From assembly GCA_002698995.1 (NCBI GenBank), contig PAAX01000032.1, positions 1 to 64,000 of the forward strand: 64,000 bases of DNA. The letters run 5' to 3'. Shown here piece by piece: positions 1-8,034 of the stretch. The stretch's first letter is position 1. Every line of letters starts with the position of its first letter. A program made the translations under genes and the position numbers. Under the pieces are notes generated by a model. The model saw only the letters and a program-made list of their open reading frames with translations. It did not search any database and had not been told where the DNA came from. The stretch is from Ignavibacteriota bacterium. Lineage in GTDB: Bacteria > Bacteroidota > Ignavibacteria > Ignavibacteriales > Melioribacteraceae.

Positions 1-12
1 ATGTTGGTTACT

Positions 13-45
13 AAACTCCCGCAATTTTTTAAATTGCGGGAGTTT
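13..45 (+). terminator. Hairpin, GC-stem copy 1
   Basis: A 15-bp perfect stem (AAACTCCCGCAATTT and its complement) with a TTT loop is followed on the plus strand by TTTTTGTTT, which fits an intrinsic terminator for a gene upstream of the window. It also lies downstream of the minus-strand endonuclease gene, so it may serve both. The same stem recurs at 1839-1871 and 8838-8868. Confidence 0.75.
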
Positions 46-62
46 TTGTTTGTTCATTTTTG

Positions 63-92
63 CTCAATACTAAATACTTATTACTCAATACT
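63..92. repeat. Short direct repeat CTCAATACT at the 3' end of the endonuclease gene
   Basis: CTCAATACT occurs at 63-71 and 84-92, the second copy running into the stop codon of the endonuclease gene. The related 10-mer ACTCAATACT also lies in the sorting-domain coding sequence of both secreted proteins (295-304 and 2113-2122). Confidence 0.6.
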
Positions 93-1762
93 TATTTAAG
101 CAGCATCATCTTGCGGACTTGGGTGAATTTGCCAGCTTGGAGTTTGTAAATGTATAATCCGCTTGAAAGTTTGTCTCCATCAAAATTTACTATGTAATTT
201 CCCGATTCTTTCTGTTCATTTACTAATTCTGCAACTTCATTTCCAAGTATGTCATAAACTTTTAATGTTACATACTCACTACTCGGTACTGTGTACTCAA
301 TACTGGTAGTAGGGTTAAACGGATTTGGGTAATTTTGAAGTAATGCAAATTCTGTTGGTAGAGATGTTGCGCGCAACATCTCTACAGTAATTATTTCAGA
401 ATATTCAAAATTTCCGTCAAAATCTATCTGTTTTAAGCGGTATTGAAGATTTCCATCCAAACCTGCGAGGTTTTGTGAAACCTCTGAGGTTTTAGTATCT
501 ACAAATGAATATGATTTTGGTGAAGTTGAATTTCCTTCCCCTTCAACAAAACCAATTGTTTCCCATTGTAGGGACAAGTCGCGACTTGTCCCTACAACAG
601 AACGCTCAATTTCAAAACCAAGATTATTAATCTCTGTTGCAGTTGTCCAGTTTAGTTCAACATTTCCTTCATTAAAAATTCCGTTAAATGCAGTTAATTC
701 AACAGGAACAAATACTTCTGTGGTTAATGAAGAAATAGAATTTGGAATTATTGTAGTCTGTGATGTCGATTTTATATTATTCACTTTTACGTTATAAACT
801 TCACCGTCAATTAAATTTTTGGAGAAAGTTAGGACCACATTATTACTGTTTCCGCCAAATCCTTTTGAAGCAGCAATTGGTTTTCCTATTGATTTATCAA
901 TTGAATAATTGTTTATATTTTCTGCGGTTGTTTTATCTAAATCACGGTTAAAAGTAACCAGCACTTGGTTGTAAGATAATGCTTCTGCTTTTACTATTAT
1001 GAATTTATCACTGTTAAAAATTAAGTCCGCAAATTCAGGTCTATCAATAAAAGGATTTCTATTTAATTGGTATGACTGAACAACATCATTTCTATTTCTT
1101 TCAAAATCATTCGGCGGATCTTCTCTATGCCATTGAAGCAAAGTAGAGAGTTTTCCGAAAATCGGTTGAGAAGGAGTTCCGGTATAATCAACTAATTCAA
1201 GATCATATTTCGGTCCTTCGTATCTGACTGTCATATACATCATAGCTCTGGCAACATCACCTTTAACTGCATCGCGCGGTTCCCATGAATCCGAATCCGT
1301 ATATGTATCCGGTATTGGTGTGTAGGGACTTCCGCCGTTGTCAAAATCTTTGCTTCCTCTTGCGCTGTTTGCACTTTCCAAAGTAGGTCTTAAATGATGC
1401 ACATCTGTATAAGCAGTATCGGAACTATTAGGAAAGCCGTGCGAATTAGCCCAAACATGTTCACGATTCCATCCGTTTCCGCCATTATATTCTTGAGCAG
1501 CATTTACAGATAATCCCGAATAAAGGAGAATTACATTTGCACTGTTATTGGTATCTTTATCAGTCTGTTTAAGAATATCCCAAGTATCGGTAGAACTTGA
1601 AGAATAAGGAAATCTTTTATGATTATTAATAATGTTATGAAGGACTGATTTTAACTGAGCACCGGAGAGATTCTCAGTTCCATTGTAATAAGTAGTTTGA
1701 GAGAATAAAGAAATTGTAAATAAAATTAATAGAAGAAAAATTTGGTTGATTTTCGATATCAT
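92..1762 (-). CDS. Secreted endonuclease I (EndA/NucM family) with type IX sorting domain
   Basis: Extracellular or periplasmic DNA/RNA endonuclease of the endonuclease I family, 556 residues. Residues 1-22 form a signal peptide ending in FSQ. The family signature WNREHVWANSHG lies at 98-109, HHLRP at 122-126 and NSARG at 132-136, the usual metal/His active-site block. Residues about 255-350 resemble an Ig-like (SbsA-type) domain, then a fibronectin-like linker, then a C-terminal sorting domain of about 75 residues with NYPNPFNP and a KMMLLK end. This implies export by Sec and then by type IX secretion, anchored or released. Three palindromic insertions (358-385, 459-493, 566-597) are translated in frame within the linker. 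The protein may scavenge DNA or phosphate; that is inference. Confidence 0.9.
   Translation of the reverse strand: MISKINQIFLLLILFTISLFSQTTYYNGTENLSGAQLKSVLHNIINNHKRFPYSSSSTDTWDILKQTDKDTNNSANVILLYSGLSVNAAQEYNGGNGWNREHVWANSHGFPNSSDTAYTDVHHLRPTLESANSARGSKDFDNGGSPYTPIPDTYTDSDSWEPRDAVKGDVARAMMYMTVRYEGPKYDLELVDYTGTPSQPIFGKLSTLLQWHREDPPNDFERNRNDVVQSYQLNRNPFIDRPEFADLIFNSDKFIIVKAEALSYNQVLVTFNRDLDKTTAENINNYSIDKSIGKPIAASKGFGGNSNNVVLTFSKNLIDGEVYNVKVNNIKSTSQTTIIPNSISSLTTEVFVPVELTAFNGIFNEGNVELNWTTATEINNLGFEIERSVVGTSRDLSLQWETIGFVEGEGNSTSPKSYSFVDTKTSEVSQNLAGLDGNLQYRLKQIDFDGNFEYSEIITVEMLRATSLPTEFALLQNYPNPFNPTTSIEYTVPSSEYVTLKVYDILGNEVAELVNEQKESGNYIVNFDGDKLSSGLYIYKLQAGKFTQVRKMMLLK
358..385. repeat. Perfect 28-bp palindrome inside a coding sequence
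   Basis: Half-site GTAGAGATGTTGC, central GC, then the exact complement. It is translated in frame (LRATS region) between the last linker domain and the sorting domain of the endonuclease gene. The outer bases GTAG(A/G)GA match those of the palindrome at 566-597, suggesting one element family. Confidence 0.85.
459..493. repeat. Double AACCT/AGGTT palindromic repeat inside a coding sequence
   Basis: Two adjacent short inverted repeats of the form AAACCTnnGAGGTTTT (459-474 and 478-493) separated by GTG, translated in frame as part of the linker of the secreted endonuclease. Confidence 0.7.
566..597. repeat. Perfect 32-bp palindrome inside a coding sequence
   Basis: Half-site TTGTAGGGACAAGTCG followed by its exact complement. 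It is translated in frame (VVGTSRDLSLQ region of the endonuclease linker). The second secreted protein has a different repeat at the same place in its own linker (2347-2380). Confidence 0.85.
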
Positions 1763-1838
1763 TTAATTCACTTAGTTTTTATTGAAAAATTAGGAATGCA
1801 ATTTAAGGAAATAATACATTTTAACGGCTACAAATAAA

Positions 1839-1871
1839 AAACTCCCGCAATTTTTGAAATTGCGGGAGTTT
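1839..1871 (-). terminator. Hairpin, GC-stem copy 2
   Basis: Same 15-bp stem as at 13-45, with a TTG loop. Read on the minus strand it ends in TTTTTT, giving a good intrinsic terminator for the secreted protein gene at 1910-3175. Confidence 0.8.
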
Positions 1872-1880
1872 ATCAATTAT

Positions 1881-1912
1881 CTTTTGTCTAATAGTCTAAT
1901 GTCTTTTGTCTA
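1881..1912. repeat. Short repeat CTTTTGTCTA around a stop codon
   Basis: CTTTTGTCTA occurs at 1881-1890 and 1903-1912 with an AGTCTAATG spacer. The second copy contains the stop codon of the minus-strand secreted protein. The layout mirrors 63-92 at the end of the neighbouring sorted protein, with a different unit. Confidence 0.55.
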
Positions 1913-3175
1913 TTTAACCAGCATCATCTTCTTAACTTGTGTAAATCCACCTGCATTTATTGAGTAAAAATAAATGCCGCTTGTTAAGTTTGATGCATCA
2001 AATGTAACGTTGTACTTTCCAGCTTCTTTGGTTTCATTTACTAATGTTGAAACTGTATTCCCTAGTACATCATAGACTTTCAATGTTACAAATTCATTAC
2101 TCGGTACTGAGTACTCAATACTTGTACTTGGGTTAAATGGATTTGGATAATTTTGTGCAAGATTAAATTCCATTGGAACACCAACTTCTACATTAACTAT
2201 ACTTGAGTATTCAAACTGTCCGTCAAAATCAATTTGTTTTAAGCGGTATGAATATGATTGTCCGGCTCTAACAGAATTATCAACATAAGAATACTGCTTA
2301 GCAGAATTGCTGTTTCCATGTCCTTCAACAAAACCAACATTCTCCCAATTTGGAATTTGTAATTTGGAATTTGTAATTGTTCTTTCAATTTCAAACCCAT
2401 AATTATTAACTTCTGTAGCAGTTTCCCATGTAAGGTTAACTGTGTTGCTTTGAGATAAGGCTGAGAAACTTGTTAGTTCTACAGGGAGAGGAGAATCACT
2501 TCTTATTTCTAATGAATTAAAGAATAAATTATTTAAATCATTACCCACTTCTGTACTTCCAACATAAAACTCTACTTCGTCTATTCTTCCTCCAGCATTA
2601 ATTAAAGAAGAAGTGTAAATGTCAGATCCTCTAGAAATTCTAACATAAACTTGAGTTCCATTTACTTGTGTGATTTCTACTGTAAAAATTGATGTTTGTG
2701 AATAAGACCATCCTAAATCATCATAACTTCCCAATAATTCTCTTTTTTCATATTTATCAGAAGCTGCCTGGAATCTAAAAACATCAGATGTACCACTTCT
2801 TAATACCATTCCCTTATATCCATTTCTAAAAGCAATTGCTAATTTTGCAGAGAATGTATGACCATCTTGAAGTTCAGAATATGAACTACTATAATTAAAA
2901 TTTCTAATTGATTTAGCTTCATTGGCACCAAACGGATTACCATACATTCCAAAAGATTTTGAACTTACGTTAATATCACCAAATCCTTGACCAGCTGAAC
3001 TGGCAATAAACTGTCCAGCAGCACCTGAATTTGAAAATACCCAAGTGGTAAATCCATTTCCAGCATTATCACCATTTGACCATGTAGTATAATTACCTGC
3101 ATTGTCGCTCGCCAATTGACCAAAAATTGGATAGATTAAGTAAATTAAAAAGAAAAAAGTAATAATTTTCCTCAT
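1910..3175 (-). CDS. Secreted protein with type IX sorting domain, function unknown
   Basis: 421 residues. A signal peptide (about 1-19, ending IFGQ) leads into a 210-residue domain rich in Gly, Ser and aromatic residues with alternating strand-like segments. It could be a lectin-like jelly roll, but I do not recognise it. After PVELTSFSA comes a fibronectin-like linker (TWETATEVNNYGFEIER, residues about 245-265) and a C-terminal sorting domain with QNYPNPFNP and an end in VKKMMLVK. The last 190 residues are clearly homologous to those of the neighbouring endonuclease, while the N-terminal domain is not. A 14-bp tandem repeat (2347-2380) is translated within the linker. Cell-surface or released protein by type IX secretion (family knowledge). 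Confidence 0.75.
   Translation of the reverse strand: MRKIITFFFLIYLIYPIFGQLASDNAGNYTTWSNGDNAGNGFTTWVFSNSGAAGQFIASSAGQGFGDINVSSKSFGMYGNPFGANEAKSIRNFNYSSSYSELQDGHTFSAKLAIAFRNGYKGMVLRSGTSDVFRFQAASDKYEKRELLGSYDDLGWSYSQTSIFTVEITQVNGTQVYVRISRGSDIYTSSLINAGGRIDEVEFYVGSTEVGNDLNNLFFNSLEIRSDSPLPVELTSFSALSQSNTVNLTWETATEVNNYGFEIERTITNSKLQIPNWENVGFVEGHGNSNSAKQYSYVDNSVRAGQSYSYRLKQIDFDGQFEYSSIVNVEVGVPMEFNLAQNYPNPFNPSTSIEYSVPSNEFVTLKVYDVLGNTVSTLVNETKEAGKYNVTFDASNLTSGIYFYSINAGGFTQVKKMMLVK
2347..2380. repeat. Tandem 14-bp repeat inside a coding sequence
   Basis: AATTTGGAATTTGT occurs twice exactly (2347-2360, 2361-2374) followed by a partial third copy. It is translated on the minus strand as the variable ITNSKLQIPN stretch after FEIER, the point where the neighbouring gene carries the 32-bp palindrome. 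Confidence 0.75.
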
Positions 3176-3229
3176 ACACCATCCCTCAAAAGGTTTATTT
3201 TTTTGTGTTATTTTTATTTTGTAACGATT

Positions 3230-3253
3230 AAAGATTGCGCAAAATCAATCTTT
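3230..3253. repeat. Inverted repeat between divergent genes
   Basis: AAAGATTG (3230-3237) and its complement CAATCTTT (3246-3253) around an 8-base spacer, between the divergent secreted-protein and deaminase genes. It could be an operator or a weak hairpin; the sequence alone does not decide. Confidence 0.35.
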
Positions 3254-3311
3254 TCTTAAAAAAAGGCAAATTATTTTTTTAACTTTGCGCACGAAAAAGA
3301 ATAAAGGATTT

Positions 3312-3800
3312 ATGAGCGAAAAAAGTTCAAAAAGACCAAGCTGGGATGAATATTTTTTAAAGGTTGCAATGTTAGTTTCGGAAAGAGCAACTTGTCCGAG
3401 AATGCACTGCGGTTGTGTGCTTGTTAAGGATAAGCAAATTCTTTCAACCGGTTACAACGGATCAATCCCGGGGGATGGACACTGTGAAGATGACGGATGT
3501 ATAATTGTTGACAATCATTGTGTCCGAACGATTCATGCTGAAATGAATGCAATTCTGCAATGTGCTTCTCACGGTGTTAATACTCATGGTGCAACAGCTT
3601 ATGTTACAAATATGCCCTGTACAAACTGCGCAAAAGCTTTAATTGCGGCTGGAATTAAAGAAGTAATTGTATTTTCAGATTATCATTCAACTCTAGCAGA
3701 GGATTTCTTTAGAAAAGGTAATGTTACTTTGAGAAGACTTCCAAAACCGAATCATGAAATTGATTATGATTTGGATAGTTTCTCGTCTGCAAAAAAATGA
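3312..3800 (+). CDS. dCMP deaminase (ComEB family)
   Basis: Zinc-dependent deaminase converting dCMP to dUMP, feeding thymidylate synthesis in the cytoplasm. The translated protein of 162 residues has the zinc and proton-shuttle motif HAE at 75-77 and MPCTNC at 101-106, with the extra Cys/His cluster of the dCMP deaminase family in 28-70 (CPRMHCGC, HCEDDGC). The ATG at 3312 follows AAAGGA at 3303-3308 with normal spacing. An in-frame TTG at 3285 would add nine basic residues and has no ribosome site, so I reject it. It is followed by a MITE-like repeat rather than by an operon partner. Confidence 0.9.
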   Translation: MSEKSSKRPSWDEYFLKVAMLVSERATCPRMHCGCVLVKDKQILSTGYNGSIPGDGHCEDDGCIIVDNHCVRTIHAEMNAILQCASHGVNTHGATAYVTNMPCTNCAKALIAAGIKEVIVFSDYHSTLAEDFFRKGNVTLRRLPKPNHEIDYDLDSFSSAKK

Positions 3801-3812
3801 GTAATTAGTAGT

Positions 3813-3934
3813 TGTCTTCAAAGATTAAAATCGTCATTGCGAAGCGGTTTTTGCTGAAGCAATCTTTCTAATTCAACTCGAAAATGAGATCACTTCGCTT
3901 CGCTCGTGATGACATAGCTGTTTATGAGACAGAC
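3813..3934. mobile_element. MITE-like repeat, copy 1
   Basis: About 122 bp, nearly identical to 15160-15312: TGTCTtcAAAGATTAAAAT, GTCATTGCGAAGCGG, TGCTGAAGCAATCT, then GAGATCACTTCGCTTCGC, TCGTGATGACATAGCT and TGAGACAG. The two halves are imperfect inverted copies of each other. There is no coding capacity, so it is a non-autonomous or folded intergenic repeat. It fills most of the 3801-4048 gap between the deaminase and ppk. Nothing else is evident there except a likely ppk promoter region after 3960. Confidence 0.7.
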
Positions 3935-4048
3935 CCTTCATCATTTCAAATCTGCTCCATTACGATTTCGCTAATAGATTTATCCTTTATTTTGTAATTT
4001 CGTAGATAATTAAATCAAATTTGTAATAATCATACTAGTGATGTTATT

Positions 4049-6175
4049 ATGCTAAGTAAAGAATCATTAAGCAGATATTTTGAAGCAGCTAATTTTTTCA
4101 ACAGAGATTTAAGCTGGCTTGAGTTTAACAGACGAGTGCTTGAAGAAGCAACAAATCCTAATTTACCTTTACTGGATAGAATTAAATTCATATCGATATT
4201 CTTTTCTAATCTTGATGAATATTACATGATTCGCGTCTCCGGTATTAAAGAACAGATTGCGGCAAAAATTATTGAACCGACAATTGACGGATTAACTCCT
4301 TTACAGGAGCTGAAAAAAATTGAGCTTAATGTTAAAGAAATGCTTACCGAATTATATTCACTTTGGAAGAACTCAATTCTTCCTCAGCTTGAAGAAAATA
4401 ACATCCAAATTTTACAGTATGATCAGCTTGAAGATAATGAAAGAACCGCATTAAAAGAGTATTTCAACAAAGAAATTTATCCTGTTCTTACTCCGCTCGC
4501 TTTCGATCCGGGGAGACCATTTCCTTACATATCAAACCTAAGTTTAAGTTTTGCAATTCTGGTTAGAAACAAGAAAGGAGAAAAGCATTTTGCAAGAGTT
4601 AAAATTCCCGGAATTCTGCCAAGATTAATTAGAATAGAGAAAATAATCGGTAAAGAGCATTTACCGACTAATTCACATTTCTGCGCAAAGTTTATCTGGC
4701 TTGGTGATTTGATAAAAGCAAATCTCTCTACTCTTTTTCCAGGCTATCAAATTCTGCAGGCAAACAGATTCAGAATTACTCGCGATACCGATATTGAAAT
4801 TCAAGAAGATGAAGCTGATGATCTTTTAGAAGTGATTGAAGAAAATATCAGACAGAGAAGATTCGGTTCGGTAGTTAGATTGGAAGTTGAAAAAGAGATG
4901 CCTGAATTTATGATTGATACTCTTACTGAAAATCTGCAAATCTTAAGACAAGATGTACATGTTATTGATGGACCTTTAGGTCTGGCAGATATTATGCAGT
5001 TATACGAATTACCGCTTCATCACTTAAAGGAAAAACCGTTTCACCCAATTATGCCAAAGGTATTTGATGATGAAGAAAGCATTTTTTCATTAATCAAAAA
5101 AGAAGATATTTTACTTCATCATCCATTTGATTCATTTAGTCCGGTTGTAGATTTTATAAAAGAAGCTTCCAAAGATCCGGATGTGCTTGCAATTAAGCAG
5201 ACTTTATACAGAGTCGGTTCAAATTCACCAATTGTTAAAGCATTAATTGAAGCTGCAGAAAGGAAAAAGCAAGTTGCTGTTTTAGTTGAATTAAAAGCCA
5301 GATTTGATGAAGAGAACAATATTTACTGGGCAAAGGAACTTGAAAAAGCGGGTGTTCATGTTGTGTATGGTTTAGTTGGCTTAAAGACTCATTCCAAAAT
5401 GGTGCTTGTTGTTAGAAAGGAAAATGAAGGAGTTACAAGGTATGTTCATTTAGGAACGGGAAATTATAATCCTTCAACTGCTAAACTTTATACCGATTTA
5501 GGATTATTTACTTCCAACAATGAAATCTGCGCAGATGTAAGTGAAGTTTTCAATTACTTAACCGGTTATTCCGATCAAGAGGAATACAGAAAAATTGCAG
5601 TCTCACCACTTAACACAAGAGATACATTACTTAAGAATATTCAACAGGAAATTGAAAATGTTGAGAACGGAGGTGAAGGAAGAATCATATTCAAACTAAA
5701 TTCTATTGTTGATCCAACTACAATTGCGGCATTGTATGAAGCTTCAAATAAAGGAGTGAATATTGATTTAATTGTAAGAGGAATCTGCTGTCTTATACCG
5801 CAAGTTCCAAATCTAAGTGAAAATATTAGAGTAATTAGTATTGTAGGTAGATTTTTAGAACACAGCAGAATTTATTATTTCCATAATAATGGTGATGATA
5901 TAATTCTTTTAAGCAGTGCCGATATAATGCAGAGAAATTTAGATAGAAGAGTAGAAACTACTTTCCCGGTTGAGAATAAAAATCTGAAAAAATATTTAAA
6001 AGAAAATGTGCTGGATGTTGCTCTAGCAGATAATGAAAAATCAAGAGTTTTATTACCGACGGGTAAATATGTCTTTAACAGAAAAGTTTACACAGAAGAA
6101 AATATTAACCTTCAAGAGTATTTAATGGATTTAACTGTAAAGATAAATAAGCAAAGGCAAGGAGAAGTAATCTAG
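4049..6175 (+). CDS. ppk1: Polyphosphate kinase 1
   Basis: Reversibly transfers the gamma-phosphate of ATP to polyphosphate, storing phosphate and energy; a membrane-associated or cytoplasmic tetramer. At 708 residues it is the usual PPK1 length. The N-terminal domain shows FFNRDLSWLEFNRRV (about 17-31), followed by the head domain and two phospholipase-D-like C-terminal domains. The histidine predicted to be phosphorylated is H467 in YVHLGTGNYN, and the second conserved histidine is H605 in LEHSRIYYF. It stands alone, downstream of the MITE-like repeat and upstream of a 240-bp gap. Confidence 0.95.
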   Translation: MLSKESLSRYFEAANFFNRDLSWLEFNRRVLEEATNPNLPLLDRIKFISIFFSNLDEYYMIRVSGIKEQIAAKIIEPTIDGLTPLQELKKIELNVKEMLTELYSLWKNSILPQLEENNIQILQYDQLEDNERTALKEYFNKEIYPVLTPLAFDPGRPFPYISNLSLSFAILVRNKKGEKHFARVKIPGILPRLIRIEKIIGKEHLPTNSHFCAKFIWLGDLIKANLSTLFPGYQILQANRFRITRDTDIEIQEDEADDLLEVIEENIRQRRFGSVVRLEVEKEMPEFMIDTLTENLQILRQDVHVIDGPLGLADIMQLYELPLHHLKEKPFHPIMPKVFDDEESIFSLIKKEDILLHHPFDSFSPVVDFIKEASKDPDVLAIKQTLYRVGSNSPIVKALIEAAERKKQVAVLVELKARFDEENNIYWAKELEKAGVHVVYGLVGLKTHSKMVLVVRKENEGVTRYVHLGTGNYNPSTAKLYTDLGLFTSNNEICADVSEVFNYLTGYSDQEEYRKIAVSPLNTRDTLLKNIQQEIENVENGGEGRIIFKLNSIVDPTTIAALYEASNKGVNIDLIVRGICCLIPQVPNLSENIRVISIVGRFLEHSRIYYFHNNGDDIILLSSADIMQRNLDRRVETTFPVENKNLKKYLKENVLDVALADNEKSRVLLPTGKYVFNRKVYTEENINLQEYLMDLTVKINKQRQGEVI

Positions 6176-6248
6176 AATCATAATTCCAATACGGATAATT
6201 GTTTTCCAAGTTATATAAACAAAAGATTTTTATCATTTCAAAAAATCC

Positions 6249-6281
6249 TTTCATAAAAAACTGTTATGAATTTTTATGAAA
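6249..6281. repeat. AT-rich inverted repeat downstream of ppk1
   Basis: TTTCATAAAAA (6249-6259) and its exact complement TTTTTATGAAA (6271-6281) flank an 11-base loop. It could form a weak hairpin after ppk1. The rest of 6176-6407 is AT-rich with no open frame, RNA or repeat that I can recognise. Confidence 0.4.
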
Positions 6282-6417
6282 TTATTAATATCTCATTTCA
6301 TCTCATCTTTAGAGTAACAACCAATTCAATAAAAATACTTGATAATTAAACATTATTTGTGGATTTTGTTATCGCATTAATAATGCTCTTTATCAATCTA
6401 AAACATTGAGGTTGTAA

Positions 6418-6500
6418 ATGGAAAAACAAATCACCCCCCCCATCTTTTAAAGTCTATTTCTTATAATTTAAAAACATTCTTATTATTAGTAACAACCATC
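6418..6500 (+). other. Out-of-frame signal-peptide leader with C8 tract
   Basis: An ATG at 6418 follows TGAGG at 6407-6411. The frame is MEKQITPPIF and then stop at 6448-6450. It contains a run of eight C at 6434-6441. With one more C the frame would read PPHLLKSISYNLKTFLLLV and run straight into the lipoprotein at 6501, restoring a full lipoprotein signal peptide with Cys at residue 36. This is either a phase-variable tract, a slippage site or a sequencing indel. Confidence 0.7.
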
Positions 6501-7466
6501 ATGTTTATAGTATTGACAAGTTGTGATAATGTAACTGAAAATGAGATTCAAAAAGAACAAGAAAAAGCAAATCTTGGAAAAAATATAGGACCTCTTGCTC
6601 TAGAATATTTAGTAAAATACGTTTATTACTGGGATTTAGAAAAATATACACCCGTAAGTAATAAGAAGTTAGGAATTTGGATGTCATATAATACAAATTT
6701 ATTTTCCACAGTGCGAAATTACTGCGGATTTAGTAAAGTACTTGTAACTTCTACTACGGAATTACAAAAAGCTGTAACAAGTGGTTTCTCTAGAGGGAAT
6801 ATTACTGGGTTGATACCCCACGAAGAATCAACCTGGCAACAACAAATTGACAGTTATGGTATTATTGGAGCTTATTATATTGATGAACCAATTGAACGGG
6901 ATGAGTACACCCCCCAGTCTATCAACCAGATAATCTCTTATATTCGTAGTACAGAAGGTTTAATAAACACTGCACCATTTAAAATTGGAAGTTATAAAAC
7001 TGGGGTTACATTTGTTACCCAATATTGGCAAGTTATATTTGCAAATAATAACGTGTTTATGATGGATGATGCCTATGATGGTTTTTGGTCTGGAATTATG
7101 TGGTGGACAGATCAAAGACCTCACTGGACAGATTTTCAAAATGCTTATTCCGTTCTAAACAAAAGTAATTGGATTCATATCGAAAAAGATTATTCGGAAT
7201 ACAACGGTTTATTAGGACATGCAAATAATTTAGGTTTATCTGAAATATGGTTGTATGTTAATGAATTTAGTGAAGTTGAAGATCATCTCAATGCTTTTTC
7301 AGATCAAGCTTGGAAAACAGATTGGCTACTAAAGGTAGAGAGGAAATACAGAAAAGAATATAGATGCTATACAAAAGATTGTGATTTAGTTGCTAATTGG
7401 CAATTATATGAAACAGTCCCTTTAGATGAGTATAGAACAGTAGCTTACGATCAGGAGCAAAACTAA
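6501..7466 (+). CDS. Lipoprotein, possible glycosidase-like fold, start frameshifted
   Basis: 321 residues from the first in-frame ATG, but that start has no ribosome site and gives only a stub of a signal peptide (MFIVLTSC). The true N-terminus is very likely the leader at 6418-6500, which would give 349 residues. The lipobox LTSC implies lipid attachment and membrane anchoring. The body has IIGAYYIDEP (about 120-129), aromatic-rich segments (MWWTDQRPHW) and alternating strands and helices, recalling TIM-barrel glycosidase-like proteins. No certain catalytic residues can be named. It is followed after one base by the first of three small outer-membrane-type proteins, so probably co-transcribed. 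Function unknown. Confidence 0.65.
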   Translation: MFIVLTSCDNVTENEIQKEQEKANLGKNIGPLALEYLVKYVYYWDLEKYTPVSNKKLGIWMSYNTNLFSTVRNYCGFSKVLVTSTTELQKAVTSGFSRGNITGLIPHEESTWQQQIDSYGIIGAYYIDEPIERDEYTPQSINQIISYIRSTEGLINTAPFKIGSYKTGVTFVTQYWQVIFANNNVFMMDDAYDGFWSGIMWWTDQRPHWTDFQNAYSVLNKSNWIHIEKDYSEYNGLLGHANNLGLSEIWLYVNEFSEVEDHLNAFSDQAWKTDWLLKVERKYRKEYRCYTKDCDLVANWQLYETVPLDEYRTVAYDQEQN

Positions 7467-7467
7467 A

Positions 7468-8007
7468 ATGAAAAAACTTATATTATTATTTCTAATTACA
7501 ATATCTATTTCTGCACAAAGTTTAAAGTTTGGTGCTAACATTTCATTTAATTCAATTACCGTTGAAAAAATATACCTTCCTTTTGGTGATTTTCAACAAT
7601 CAAGTAGTGAAGAAAAAGGATTTGCCGCTATTTCTTTTAGTGGTGATTTATCTGCTTTTTTCAGTAAATATTTTGCAGCAGTTTTAGAATTAGGAGCTAC
7701 ACTAACACAAGAAACATCATCACAATATTCCACATTAGATTTTGGAATTCTTTATTCAACAAATCGATTATTTGAAAATATTTATTTCAAAACGGGATTT
7801 TATGGACATCTTAATGGCGGTGATAATTCACGATTTACTAACAATACTTTTTACACCACAGCATTCGGAGTTGGAATTCAAATATTTGATAATGCTGCTA
7901 TTGAAGGGAAATTTCAGATTCCGATGAATAAAAGTTATGCTAAAGATGAATTTACAGAATTTAAATTAACGCACATTTGGGGCTTTGGTTTAAAATTAAC
8001 TTTTTAA
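7468..8007 (+). CDS. Small outer-membrane beta-barrel-like protein, paralogue 1
   Basis: 179 residues with a signal peptide MKKLILLFLITISISAQ (1-17). Alternating hydrophobic strands with Gly and aromatic residues and a final ...GFGLKLTF, ending in phenylalanine, are typical of outer-membrane barrels. No family recognised. It is one of three tandem homologues (next at 8035 and 8612) downstream of the lipoprotein, with an intergenic gap of one base before it. Confidence 0.7.
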   Translation: MKKLILLFLITISISAQSLKFGANISFNSITVEKIYLPFGDFQQSSSEEKGFAAISFSGDLSAFFSKYFAAVLELGATLTQETSSQYSTLDFGILYSTNRLFENIYFKTGFYGHLNGGDNSRFTNNTFYTTAFGVGIQIFDNAAIEGKFQIPMNKSYAKDEFTEFKLTHIWGFGLKLTF

Positions 8008-8034
8008 TGGAATTTTCATAAGGTCTCACTTTCT

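Noticed and set aside
13-45. Hairpin copies as CRISPR repeats
   Set aside because: The copies are thousands of bases apart with no regular spacers or cas genes.
6906-6914. A second C run inside the lipoprotein gene
   Set aside because: Only six C in frame, with the reading frame intact on both sides.
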